Shown in pieces: positions 33,901 to 46,989 of a stretch of 64,000 nucleotides of DNA. The number at the start of each line of letters is the position of its first letter. The first letter of the stretch is position 1. The translations under genes and the position numbers were made by a program. The notes beneath the pieces were generated by a model that saw nothing but the letters and a program-made list of their open reading frames with translations, did no database searches and was not told the DNA's origin. The stretch is from Pseudoscleropodium purum (Eukaryota > Streptophyta > Bryopsida > Hypnales > Brachytheciaceae): assembly GCA_963969395.1 (NCBI GenBank), contig OZ017796.1, positions 40,228,243-40,292,242 of the forward strand. The letters run 5' to 3'.

Positions 33901-36900
33901 TTGACATGGAAAAAAAATTCATGATTTTCTATCCACACCCTCATCCTATGGGGGTTCGGTAATAAATTAATTCAACTCTCATTTTTTTCAAACCTATTTT
34001 TCAAACTAGAGCACTTATTACAATCTAGCTAGAAGGAGTGAAAGTTTGACTTTTGGCACATCAAGCATCTCTTCTCCTATTATATCGGTATCAAAGATCT
34101 TTATCATTTGTGATTCAAATTTGAAATTCTATTTGTAAAGAAATGTGGACTATTCTATAAAAATTGGAATCAAGGAAAGTAGTATGCCAAAAGAAAAGGA
34201 GTCTATTTATGGTGAGTTTGGTCTTTGTTTTTAAATATTCCAATATTGCAACCGTGGGAAACTTAAAGCATGAATTAGCAAAAAAGTTAACTTAGTTTTT
34301 TCTCAAAACCATTTTTTGGATTTAATTCATCTTTCATTAATTTAGACTAGAGTAAAAGGATCACTAAAACAAAATATAGTAAAAAAACCACACTCAATAT
34401 TGAGTGCAATTTTTTTTACCATATTTTGATATAGTGAATCATGCACTTTTCAAACTCTCACATCAATTGAATAATTTAGCGTAATTCTACTTGACGCAAT
34501 TTGGATTGAAATTCAAACTACTCTTTAATTCCTTAAGTGCTTTGAATTAAATATAGTAAGATTGTTGTTATACATTCATAATAAACATCTATTTGTGTTT
34601 CTTGATGTCTATATTCACAATTCATATAGATCTTTTTTCCTTTATTCCATTGATATATTAGAAGATTTTTCTTAAACTTCTTTGATATATATAGAGAGAG
34701 AGATACACGATTAAATGCACTATTTTGAACTTTATAAGTATGTGAATGCAATAGATGGTTGAGTATCAAACTATTATACATCCTAACATTTTTAGTTAGT
34801 TGACCAAAATTAATTGTTTGACTTTTGTAAGATAATCTGTATAATTTGAGGATTTTACACAATTTTTATGATTATTCTTTGAAGTAAATTGTATAGATTG
34901 ATACCTACCCAAAAACATTTGAACCATTCAATTTTGAATAATGAAGTGAAAGTTATGAAAAGTTTGATTTTGCAAGCAATAAAAGAAAAAAACCCATTTA
35001 AAGTTGTCTTTTAAATTCAATTTTGAAAAATTTTGAATGAAAAAATAATTCCAATTGTTACCAAAACATTGCAACCATTGGGATAAATAAATTTTAATTC
35101 CTTATAAAATTTATTTGTGTTTTAGTCTTTTCTTTCATTTAGTACCATCTTCCAATTTCAAATTGTTGTTGTTTTTCAAAGATGAATATGGAATTTTTTT
35201 TGGTTAAATTTTTTCATATATTTTCAACCTATTTTCCATCATATTGATTACAATACACTAGTTATAAGATATGCATGTGTTTTTTCTTAAATGTTGAAAG
35301 ACAAAATTTCACTTCTTAGAATTTAGGCACATTGAACTTTGAATTGGTGGAAATATTCTTTCTAAAATGCAGGGAGGATTCAAATAAATAATTAGCTAAA
35401 GGATCATATTGTTAAATAAATAAATATAAATGAAGATTTTAGCCTTATTTTGGAGACAATAATTTTGAAGCAATTTTGGCCTATGAAGATGAAAGAATAG
35501 AATATGTTAACCTCTAAGTACTGTAAGTCCATATTATAGATGATGAACATTAATGTTCATTGTAATGTCTCATACTAAATAATTTTTCATCCATGCCAAG
35601 AAAATCTTGAATCTAACTACTCTTTATGACCACTTTGATAAAATTGAGGTTAGTATAATATTTGTACAATATATGTACAAATATAAAATTAAAAATATCC
35701 AAAAATTCAGAAATAGATTTTGCATTAAAGGATAAAATGGCAGTCACAATGAATGCAGGTTTGTATATAAAATCATTACACTAATTTGTCTTCTTATCAT
35801 GTGTAACTTTAATTTACATTCTTTGTAAAATATTTGTATTTAGTATTTAATTTATTACTTAATGCTACTATTTTGTGTTGTCACAATTTCTACACAATTT
35901 TTTTAAATTGGGAATTGGTGCAATTTTGTTATTTTTCAATCTACACTAATTCAAACTAGGGAGATTTTGGTGAATAAGTATCACACATAAGTTATTATCA
36001 AGGACAATTCAATATAGATAGATGATTGTCTCTCTTGAGTCAAATCATTTCATTCTTCTACCAATCAAGTCATTTATGGCCATAGATAATCAACAAGTTC
36101 AATTCATCATGGAGAATTAATAGCATCATAACTAGTCTTGGAATAGCAAAATACAAAGTCATTATTTCATTGAATTAAATTTTTGTTTTTTCCCTTGGTG
36201 CAACTTGCAATTTTGCCTTACCACTTACCACAAGTTTTCAAGTGTCTAATAGGAAAGAAATCCCCTTCATAGCAAATCCAATAAAATATTTGTAGAAGAA
36301 AAATCACTTTGCAAGGAGTTGACAACCCTTTAAAATTTGTAATTTTTGTCATGCTAAAGTATGTTCTTTGGCAAGGTCAAGTATTAATTGCACAAATTTC
36401 ATCCCCAAAATGTTTTAATGTTTTCTTTTTAAATTTCTAGTAATGCTATAATTTCTTCATAGGTAAAACCTTTAAAGGACAACTTGATCATTTATCGACC
36501 AATTCAAAATTTGAATAGGTTCCCTTCATGTCAATTTTGAATGAACTTTTAAAAAAAATGACACATGATATCCATATTCATGTATCGACAATTATCTTCT
36601 TTGTAGGAATACAATCCCATTTTGAATTGGATGCAAGATCAAAAGTTCTTTCAACCAAAAAAATCATTAGGATAAGGAAACTCCTAGAGTACACCTTGTA
36701 TGTTATATGACCTTGATTATAACTCATTTATAATGCATTTTAGTCCAACATCAAAGGACATAATTTGTTTTGATGTAGAAAATTCAAATATAGTCTTTTA
36801 AACAAGAAATTCAAAAATATAATTATATGATTGAAATGAATATTTTTGAGGCCAATAATAGCATTAAAAATCTAAATATATATTAACTTTTTTAATACAT

Positions 36901-39900
36901 GTAACACAAGACAAGCTACTTTGGGGGCTTTTAATAAAAATAATAATTTTTTATTATAAACAAAACACTGTGAATGAATTTTAATTTTAATAGGAGGGAA
37001 TTTCTTGTATTAATTTTTGAAAACTATGCATATTGAATGTTTCAATTCTTCATATATATTGTGAAGGTTTCTTTTTTTATGAATGTACAACCCAAAATTT
37101 TTTTACATCTTGTTAAATTTAATTTGGTCTTCATCTAATTTTTTGGTCCTTTTCATTTGCTAATTTTTTTTTTCAAAAGTCAATTTCTAAGCCACCTTAA
37201 TGCCTAAATCCTTGCATATAATACAAGAGTTGTGTACCTAGGGGGGAACTTCAAGCAATATGTGCAAAAATCTTTTTTTGATTCTAAATGTGGCATGTAT
37301 GTAACTACCTTGATATAAAATGTAATTGGTCCAAAAATTCTCACTCCATCAGGAGTTCAAGTTTTATATTTGTTGCAAAAGGTCAAATATAACTTCTCCC
37401 TTCTAACTTCAAACACTATAATCTTGCAAGCTCCAAAATTTAAGTTTATTAAAATTCTTCACACAATTCTTTATTAGTTATTGGTACAATACAATTTTGA
37501 GGGGGGATAGAATTAAAAAAAATTCTCACTACTCTAAAATGTGACATTTTTTGACATTTTTTTGTCAAAAATACAACATGTTTTTTTTATGGTCGATTGT
37601 AAGATCATGAAGCTTACCACCAATTGTTTGTATCTACTAGCTTGAAAATGATCAATCAAGAAATTAATTTCACAACACTAATTTATCCTATTAATTTATG
37701 TCTCACTAATTTGTCATCATTACACTATTATAAAATAGTGGAAGTTAAAACATTGTTGTATTTTAAATAACATTCACAAAATAGATCATTTTGTGATGTT
37801 AATTTTGCACCTTGACTAATAGAATAAATTATTGTACTAAACATAAAGTTTGCATTAATTAAATGACCCATAAGAAGGCACATATGAAGAATTAAACAAA
37901 TTGTGGATTTTTTGAGGTCAAAGACCTCAATTAAATGATTTTATAATTTCATTAGTGTTTCCAAATACAAAAACATAACATAGAATGTATTATTTAGAGG
38001 ATTTTTCAGGCCTCAAGAAGACCATTTCAAGTTTATTCCTAGAGTTGAACAAGTACATAGCTTGCCAAAATATAAAATAATATTACTATTTTATTTTAAA
38101 ATATTAATTAATTGATATTACCTAACATAGCAGGGTCACGGCCATGTTAGATTGTTGGCATATTAGTGTTTCCACAATGTTTCTAAGTTCCAAATAATCC
38201 GGAAACTCACAATCTTATTGATGCCTCAAAAATCATCTAATGAATTTTGTTTTAATAGTAGAGTCAAGATGCCATTTGAATTTATGTATGTAGTGATAAT
38301 TTAGGTTGGCCTATACTACAATATGTTACAATTATAAATGTTGTAGAGGACAAAAATAAATCAAAGGATGACTTTCAAATAAATTGTGGAAATGAAAAAT
38401 ACAACTATTCATCCATAAATCTAAATTTTTTAGTTGGCTACTTTAGTGAAAGGCCTTGTCTTTCCAAGGTTCACTTGTAATAGTTCATATTAGGAAATAG
38501 AAATTAGATATGAAGCTTTCTAGACAAAAAGAATTATGGCATGTAAATAATCTTCTTATAAAATCTTGTTTATTGAAAAATTTTGTCTTCTTCCCGTCCC
38601 TCCATGAATTGACTAAGAACCTTCTACAAAAATCACAAAACATTGAACGACTATGCTATTCATATTGATGAAGACCATACAAAAAGAAATTCAAGATACC
38701 TAGATGTACCTTACCTATTTCATGTAGCTCCAACATTAAGCTCTAAAAACATTCAAAATCCCACTTGGTGGACACCTATTTTCTTAAGGATTAAAAATGT
38801 GGTCTTGTTTCCAATCTTCACTTTGACCATAGGTTGTTATATTTAGGTTGTGTATAGTTTATATGACAATCACATAGGATACCTTAGTCTTAGATAAGGG
38901 TAACAATTAAGTGTGTTTACTAACCTTAACAAATTCATTTTGGATTTTGGACTAACAAAGTAAAGTAATAGCACCTAATTATAACTCCTTTCTAAAATCA
39001 ACCCCTGCATTTTCTTACCTAAAATATATTACCACTATACATAAGTGTCTAGATTTGCTTTTAGATGTTTGTTTTTAGCACCTTCAAAATTCATAGCTTA
39101 TATTAAGGTAGTGTCTAAATGTATAAGAATATAATCTAGAACATTCTTTTGACTTCCATTAAAATCCAACAAATAATTTAGTAATAATTTAATCGTAGAA
39201 ATAATGTTCAATTACTTACTTGGACCCAAAGTGTAATTACTTTACAAGGAGCTGTATTCATCTCTAGTATAGCCTTGTACCGTTGGTCCAAAGTAAAAGA
39301 CGATGACCTTCCCGTGTTCCTAAAGTAAAAGATAATTATATTCAGTTTTTAATTAAGAAATAACTCAAAAATCCATAACTTCCACACTATAAGTCCCAAA
39401 TGCCACGAAACAAATTCTGTACACTCCTCCTCGCAAAGAGCTTTCTAAAATGTTACCATGAACACGACTAGAAGACCCATAGTTCCGGAGATTTCAACGT
39501 ATCAAAGAAACCAAATATGATACCACATATAGTAAGAAAAAACTCAAGCTAATTGCAAAGAGCTTTCTAATGGTACAATGAGCATGATTGGGAGACACAG
39601 AATTTTGGAGATCTTACCGTACCAAACAAAGAAAACATGGTACCATACATAGTAAAAAAAACTCAAGCTAATTTAATGCATAGTTAATAAATGTTTGACT
39701 CTTGCAATGAAATAAATATCCTTTGTTCTGCAAAATAAAAATAAAAAGTCTGCATGCTCATTGGGTTTCTATGTTCTTTTGTCATTGATATAAAGTTTCA
39801 AAGTGTACCCCCCAACACACAAAAAAAATTAAAATTAAAATTAAAAAATACAGGCCAGGTCCATGAGCCCATGATCTCATATTCAACAATTTGCAATCCA

Positions 39901-41029
39901 GTTGTGAGGACTGAGGACCTCATCGCATTCCTTGTTCAAGTCTTCCAAACTTTGGGTAGTTGGTCACTGTTCCACTAAGTTAGAGATAGTTTTAATGACA
40001 CCTTGTCCCCGAGTCCCGGGTTCCCAAGTCTCAGGTTCAATGCTGCTTGGATAGCCTTGGACACAATGCCAAGAATCGGCAGACATTTATGCCTCAGGAT
40101 TGAACATTTGCAACAAAAAAAAACTTCATATTTTCACATGGACTTAGAAAGTGATGTAAGCCGGTATATGACCTGTTTCCGACAATGTTATGCATTATGC
40201 CACCTTTAATTACTTTTGGACTATTCAATGAATTTTGGACAATACATTGTGGAATCTCCCAATGAGTACATTGGAGGATCCCATGACATTTGTATAAATC
40301 TCTCAATATTTGTATAGATCTCTAGATGTTTTGTATTGATTTTCTAATGTTTTGCATGCATCATTTTAGCATATGTCTGATTGAGTGATGGTGGAGATGG
40401 GGTAATTATTTTTGGTCATGGAAATAGAAATAAGGAAGATTACACTAATTTTTGCTAATTTTTTTATATCAAGTTTGGGATTATTTATTAGAAATTAAAG
40501 AAGTGCAGGTTATAGTCTAACTTGTTCTTGATGTATAGGTGAACCTATTTTCAAGAAGCACAAAACTAAAAAAATGATCTTAGTAACTTCATTAGGTGTC
40601 AATGTGTTATTCTTCACGCAATAATGAAGGCCCTAGCTGACATCGTATTTCCATCACTCATGAAAATAGGTCACCCTATCTTGAGCAAATGGGACCTTGT
40701 ATCAGAAACAAGTTGTATCAAAATAAATTGGAAATGTCATGTGAACTCCTACATTTCTATGCTTTGTTTCTTGTATATCTTATAAAAAAGATCTAGCATT
40801 TGACTTGTATGAGATTGTGTGGAAAATCTTTAGAAACTTTGGTCATGAAGATTGCAACATATTGGCATTTAAAGTGAAAACAAACAATTTTTTCACTATA
40901 TCAAATCATGTTTAAAGACTTTGAAAATCTTTAACTTAAACTTTTTGAACTATAAATTTTGATTTTGGTTTTTTATATATTGGAGGATTGAGTTGAGAGA
41001 CTATAGAAGACAAATTCAAAGGAAAAAGA
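33901..41029. other. Gene-free AT-rich tract
   Basis: No credible frame of any length. 34,900-35,510 resembles the interior of the 0.93-kb TTAA elements (CATTGCAACCATTGGGAT, TTTTGAAGCAATTTTG) and is probably a degraded copy without clear ends. 39,380-39,670 has a two-fold repeat of a 100-bp segment (GCAAAGAGCTTTCTAA and CTCAAGCTAATT). A 15-bp direct repeat of AAAATTAAAATTAAA type lies at 39,825-39,848. Confidence 0.4.
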
Positions 41030-41033
41030 TTAA

Positions 41034-41978
41034 CCCCTAAAGGTCAAAGACTATGTTTTTCAACAAAAACACTCCAAAACTGCCATTTCTAATACAAGCA
41101 CCAAATTTTAAATGAAAAACTTTTTTGAACACATAAACCCGTAGGATCTTTTATTAATCTTGTTTGAGAACATGTGGAATTTTTTTTAGAAATTTCCACT
41201 GTGTAGATTGCAAGATACTAGCATTTGAAGTGACAAGTTTCCTTTTTTTGGCCCTGCGAAAATCCGGGCAGCTGCACTTCAAAAGGTCACATTTATATGA
41301 AAAAATATCCAAAATGGTGGTTAATCTTTGGATTCATTTTTCAAGTCAAGTTGGCTACATTCTTGAAAAAATTTAGATCATTTGGAATCATACAACATAT
41401 AGGAAAAAAATAGTAAGTAGAGAGGAGTAGATAATGATTCAAAAACTAAATTGTTAACAATTTATTTACGGAATTGAAAAATGCCAATCCCAATGGTTAT
41501 AATGTTGTAATAAACAATCTACATCCAATATTTTTATTTTTTTTCCAAAAATATTGAAAATTGAATTAAATAAAGGACTTCAAAGTTTATTTTAGAGTAG
41601 GGATTCTATAACAACCCAAAACTCCCACAAACTAATTTTCCTCATAACTTTTGACTCATTGATCAAAATGGAATGATTTAGAGCTTTTCAAGTATATGTA
41701 AATCAAGAGAATCAATTTCAAATTTTAATTTCTTAAAAAAATGATTTTTAAAGAAGTTTTTTTGCTGCCCGGGTTGCCCGATGAGCAATGAAAAGTACAT
41801 ATCATACAATAATTTTTTTAACCATGAAGTCAAAAAGTTATGAAAATTGTTGGGCCTTAAAGCTACTCCTTGGGCACATATTGTATTAAAATTTCAGTGA
41901 AAAAAATAAAAACTCCATTTGTAGCGAGTTGCCCAAAATTTCTATGTTGCCAAAAGACGCAGTTTGAGTGTTTAGGGA
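41034..41978. mobile_element. TTAA-flanked element A2, 945 bp
   Basis: Begins CCCCTAAAGGTCAAAGAC after TTAA (41,030-41,033) and ends GTGTTTAGGGA before TTAA (41,979-41,982). It matches 16,959-17,893 in inverted order, including GCCCGG(A/T) near the centre and AATGGTTATAATGTTGTAATAAACA-type sequence. No coding frame. Confidence 0.82.
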
Positions 41979-42499
41979 TTAATTTTTATTCTTTAAAAAT
42001 TTGTATAAGTAGAAGTAAAAATAATATAGAAGGAAAAAACTAACTCGTGAAAAGTTTATCAAGTTGGTGGTAAGAATTTGGTAACAGAATTGCAAATGAG
42101 AAGCAAGGACATGCTATAAGCCAAAATCGACATAGGTTGATGAGGTCAAAGCAAACTTGACCATTGGAACAACACCTTAGTTCATGTACACTCTTTTGCA
42201 TCATAGTCATAGTGTAGTGAAGGCTACTAACCATTAGCTTTATCATAGCTCAATATGGATTTATATTTGAAAGGTTTGAAGTGGAGTTGAAAAGTCACGA
42301 TTTATAACTTCAATGGACATTGCTATATATTTCATTCATTATTCCACCAAATTTGGAGGGATCCTTTTAGATTACAAGTGCAACCTTCTAGAGGGGAGGG
42401 AGAGAGTAAAGAAGTTCACAATTACGAAAATCCAAATGAATGAAAATAGTCCCCCCATGGACAATAATAAGAACATTGTATCCTTGAGGTGCTCGTGTT
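41979..42499. other. No gene; AT-rich
   Basis: Nothing recognised. A 147-codon open frame beginning at 42,313 runs into repeat R2 and has low-complexity composition. Confidence 0.4.
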
Positions 42500-44030
42500 G
42501 GTTAATTTATCAACCAAACATATCCAACAACCAAACCCTAACCACATTGTATAGTATAAATGCAGTTGCTGATAGGATTTGGAAATTGAGATTCGGAAAC
42601 CAAAGTCAATGCCAATTAAAAAAAAAACTCTATTTTTATTTTATTATTTATTTTATTTGCTTTGACCACCCAAAATGTGTCTTTCCTTTTCTCGAAAACG
42701 AGTTGACCGTAGGGGCCTTGGAATGTCCCGTCCAGCTAGATTTCAATGATTGGTGAGCCCGGGCCGGGGGAGTCCGGTGAGGTAGCCCACATTCCCATCC
42801 ACAGGTTCAGTTCCAGTCACGCAAAGCTGTTGAGAGGGGCTGGGGGAGGGGATAAGCTGAGGTGGCAGTCATTCAGTGGTGCAGTGAGCCCACAACATTC
42901 ATTCAGTTGTTGCCCCTGTTGCAAGATAACCAGCAGGGCATCATTTTTATTTATTTATTTATAACAGCAGGGCATCATTTTGGTGTGCTGCCATTAAATT
43001 AAATTAAACTTACCGCCGGGCCGGTTGGAGGGACTGACCCTTCTTTGGCAGACATTTGACAATCGGTACATCTCATTCATAAATAATTACAAAATCTCTT
43101 TATTATTGGTTTCAATGGACCCTTGAACTTTGAGGTGGACATTTTATGTGTGATGGATGATAGGGAATCAAATTGTATAGGATTGAAGTGCAACTATTCA
43201 TCTTCAAAATTTGTTTGGGAAATCGAAGATCTTCTACAATAGTTTGACTTGCAATGACTACTTTTGCAATTTTGAAGGCTGGTGATTCATAGGGTAATAG
43301 AAAAGGATGATCTTGAAGGTCACCCCTTTGGCATTTAAGAATTAAATGCTGCCCCCCGACCAAGGTAGTGGCACAAAAAATACTTCAATTGTTGGATGAG
43401 TAAGTAGTCTACTCTTAAAAGCAATCACCTCAAAGTTGATCATTGCCTTTTTGGAGAAGCTAAACTCCTTAAAAAGAATTTTCAGTAAATTTCCATAGGG
43501 GAGGAAAAAAAATAGAATTGAGTGGCATCTAACTAAATCCAAGTTGTTTTATTGATTTTTTGGACCTTTGTGGAATTAGTTATGACTTTTTGAAGTTTGA
43601 AAAGCAAAGTAGTCACTTAAAGTGACCATCTCCTAAAATGCACACTTTTGGTATATTGAAGAAAACAAAATGTACCTTTGTGTCCTGGTCGTTTTAGCTA
43701 AAAAATGGTCGATAGATGACTTCATTGTTCACTAATAGTAGAAACAAAGAATACACCTATTGGTCTACTAATCAAAGCAACCCTACCATGGTTGTAGCAT
43801 GAGTTGTATCAATAGTTCTTTTATGGATGCACTCGGTAATGGGGTCAAAATTGGGGTATGAAGACATTATAAGGTTTGAACATTAATCCTTGAAGAGTGT
43901 TGAAGCTGAACAGTGGTCAATGGATGACTTCATTGTTCAATGTAAAAACAAAAATGTACGTATTAGTTCAATAATCGGAGCAATTTCGGTGACTACCTTG
44001 GTCATCAGGTCCACATCCTTTAAGGTTTGA
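42500..44030 (+). repeat. Dispersed repeat R2, long copy
   Basis: Blocks recur in the same order at 62,340-63,190: CAACCAAACCCTAA.CACATTGT (42,530), a 200-bp module with GTGCAACTATTCAT and GGTCACCCCTTT (43,153-43,345), and a module with GGATGACTTCATTGTTCAATGTA and ACTACCTTGGTCAT (43,907-44,030; a weaker first copy near 43,690-43,800). A GC-rich patch (42,750-43,030) lies inside. Class unknown. Confidence 0.55.
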
Positions 44031-45086
44031 TAACAAGGTGACTACACAACTGTATACAACAATCAGTTACGTCTTATTTTTCATTTGTGGTTAGAAATTT
44101 GGAATGCGAGAACAACACTATTAATATTGAGGTAACACTATTAACATTGATGTACCGTGTACTGTAATTGTACATTGTACATACAAAATGCCCATTCATG
44201 TATGAAAAAGAAATACTTTTTTTCAATTGGACCTTGGTACGACTCGATGCCTTTTGTGAATTTGACGAAAGCAGCCATTTCTAAGATATCAATAAATACA
44301 TCAGTGTGACAATTTAAAAAACAAAAATAAAAATCTGGACTCAAATGAAGGACAATGTGGCAATTTTTATTTTTATTTTTTTTCTATATTTTTTTTTACA
44401 CAAATGAAGGACAATGTGACAATTTTTGACACTACCGTGAAGTATGTGAGATGGCAATTGTGATTTCAGGTTTTCTGTTTTGTTTTTTCCATTTGTACGA
44501 TTGAATGCCACACTTGTCATTTTGGTAACTCATACCCCAAGTACTTTCATTCCATTCCATTCCAAGTCAGTTACTTAAACTCATTGTCATTTGGTGGCCC
44601 ATCGCTGATTTCTCCACCCTTAAGGTAGTTGTCCATTTCCTTTTGAAAGCCTAGTTTTTGGCATTTCACTTGAAAATCATCAATCATTCAATGGCCTTGC
44701 AAGGTAGATTGCAAACATGGTGCACCACAAACAAACGAGGGTGAAGTTACACGCCAAGTAGTCCATCAAAATTGTAGTTGCACGGACATCCAAGTACTCC
44801 CCCCCCCGCAAAAAAAAAACCTTGCTTTGAGCCTCTTTGTGATATGTATGTATGTGGGGTTTATTTCGTTCGACAACTGTCTAATTGCAATCAACCCATG
44901 AAATGAATTAAAATAAAGTTGTCTTATATATAAGCACATGGGGACCCAACCATGATTGCACATTTATTTGCACATGAAATTAGCTTTGGACAGGGTCTCG
45001 GAAGAGGGCTGTAATTGTAAGCTTCTGCTGGGAGGATATCCAGCTCTAACAAAGGAAGAGCCAAAGGAAATAGGTAACATGTAAGC
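44031..45086. other. No gene recognised
   Basis: Contains a short direct duplication (AACACTATTAA.ATTGA.G, 44,113-44,150), another of CAAATGAAGGACAATGTG (44,344 and 44,401), and a C-run followed by an A-run at 44,802-44,819. No coding evidence. Confidence 0.4.
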
Positions 45087-45090
45087 TTAG

Positions 45091-45736
45091 CCCCTAAATG
45101 CCCAAAGCTTGTTTTGAGCTTCTTGGAATGTGCTCTAAATTGAACAAATTGTCAACATTTTGATAAGTTGTATCAATTTTTTTGAACTGTAACCATACAA
45201 ATATAAACTAGACATGTTAGAGATCTCATAGGAAAAAAAATCACAACAATATCACTTATAGAGTGAAAGATTATAATGTTTGACTATAAGGGTGTTAAAA
45301 CTACAAAAGTGATGTAAAGTCTTTCATTCCTCTTTTCACAAGTCAAATCTAAAAAGTTGGTGACCAAAAATATGTGAGGTTAAAGGGCCTAACATGTATA
45401 ATCCCAATCAATCTATGGCTTCTTAAAATCTATTCTATAATTTTTTTAAATGAATTTTGAGTGTGATTTTTTCTCCAAGATCTAGTGTATTTGAGGCTCA
45501 TTTCCAAGAGTTTTCAACCCTACAGGAAGTCAAGATTGCAATAGGTACTCTTGCACAAAACCTTGAATAGAAAAATCACTATCATTTATTTTCAAGATCG
45601 GATTTTTGATGCTAAAACTAGACTTCAAGAAGAACTTTTCAAAAATACAAACTACTAAAAATAGCAACTTGGTTAGTTTTTATTTAACTTCAAAGTTTTG
45701 CAAATACTAGATTTTGGTGCCTCGGGCATTTAGGGA
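45091..45736. mobile_element. TTAA-flanked element B1, 646 bp
   Basis: Starts CCCCTAAATGCCCAAAGC and ends GGGCATTTAGGGA. TTAA follows (45,737-45,740), while TTAG precedes (45,087-45,090), a likely one-base decay of the duplicate. It is an inverted, very similar copy of 46,311-46,959. No coding frame. Confidence 0.82.
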
Positions 45737-45739
45737 TTA

Positions 45740-45896
45740 AGGTAAACTACTTCATTTTAGACCAAAAGGAAGCAAGCCCATGCCATTGTGGACAAAATGA
45801 TATTCGTGGTGTACATTTTAAGTTGAAAAATACACCACTAGTATAATTTTATTTACAATGGGCTTGCTCCCATTTGGTTTGAAATAGAGTTTACCT
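45740..45896. mobile_element. 157-bp foldback MITE (AGGTAAAC termini, TA target)
   Basis: Left AGGTAAACTACTTCATTTT and right AATAGAGTTTACCT are inverted repeats whose similarity continues inward through GCAAGCCCAT/ATGGGCTTGC. TA flanks both ends. Its left TA overlaps the TTAA that bounds element B1, so the two insertions abut at one site. Confidence 0.8.
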
Positions 45897-46007
45897 TATT
45901 TCCAATGGAGAGCAACAAATAAATTGCTTGCTTTGAATTTATTAGTTTAAGGTAGGATTTTAGAAAAATTTGTGTACAATCATATTTTATTTTGCTTATT
46001 CAATCTA

Positions 46008-46989
46008 AGGTAGGAGGTTCTAAAAGCGCATAGGTTCTAAAAGCGTCCACCTTTTTTAATGTACATTGCATGTACACATTACTTTTTTGTAGCCTTCAAC
46101 CATACACAAACAATGTACATTTTAGGAGGTGGACGCCATTAGAGCCCTATGTCACTTTAGCTTCAAATTTTCATAACTAATTCCACAATGCTCCAGAAAA
46201 AATGAAACGACATGGATTAGATACCAATTCTACTTGTATTTCTAGTAAAATTTACTGAAAAAATATTTGAGGAAGTTTCACCTCCCCAAAAACCAGTTCC
46301 AGCTCTTTAACCCCTAACTGCCTAAGGCACCAAAATCTAGTGTTTGCAAAACTTTGAAGTTAAATAAAAACTAACCAAGTTGCTATTTTTAGTAGTTTGT
46401 ATTTTTGAAAAGTTCTTCTTGAAGTCTAGTTTTAGCATCAAAAATCCGATCTTGAAAATAAATGATAGTGAATTTTCTAGTCAAGGTTTTGTGCAAGAGT
46501 ACCTATTGCAATCTTGACTTCTTGTAGGGTTGAGAACTCTTGGAAATGAGCTTCAAATACACTAGATCTTGGAGAAAAAATCACATTCAAAATTCATTTA
46601 AAAAAATTATAGAATAGATTTTAAGAAGCCATAGATTGATTGGGATTATACATGTTAGGCCCTTTAACTTCACATATTTTTGGTCACCAACTTTTTAGAT
46701 TTGACTTGTGAAAAGATGATTGAAAGACTTTACATCACTTTTGTAGTTTTAACACCCTTATAGTCAAACATTATAATCTTTCACTCTATAAGTGATATTG
46801 TTGTGATTTTTTTTCCTATGAGATCTCTAACATGTCTAGTTTAAATTTGTAGGGTTACAATTCAAAAAAAAAATTGATACAACTTGTCAAAATGTTGACA
46901 ATTTATTCAATTTAGAGCAAATTCCAAAAAGCTCCAAATGGGCCTTGGGCATTTAGGGATTAAATGGTCGGTTAATGGACCTCCTACCT
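46008..46989. mobile_element. TA-flanked element (AGGTAGGAGGT termini) holding TTAA element B2
   Basis: Left AGGTAGGAGGTTC and right GGACCTCCTACCT are inverted repeats between TA and TA. Removing the nested 649-bp element and one TTAA leaves about 329 bp. It also has an internal pair, ACAATGTACATTTT and AATGTACATTGCATG. The AGGTA terminus relates it to the 272-bp and 157-bp families. Confidence 0.75.
46311..46959. mobile_element. TTAA-flanked element B2, 649 bp
   Basis: Starts CCCCTAACTGCCTAAGGC after TTAA (46,307-46,310) and ends GGGCATTTAGGGA before TTAA (46,960-46,963). It sits in reverse orientation to B1, with long runs identical by eye. Same orientation as B3 at 59,823. No coding frame. 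Confidence 0.85.

Noticed and set aside
42313..42756. 147-codon frame
   Set aside because: Overlaps dispersed repeat R2 and contains low-complexity Tyr/Phe/Ile runs from a T-rich tract; no domain.
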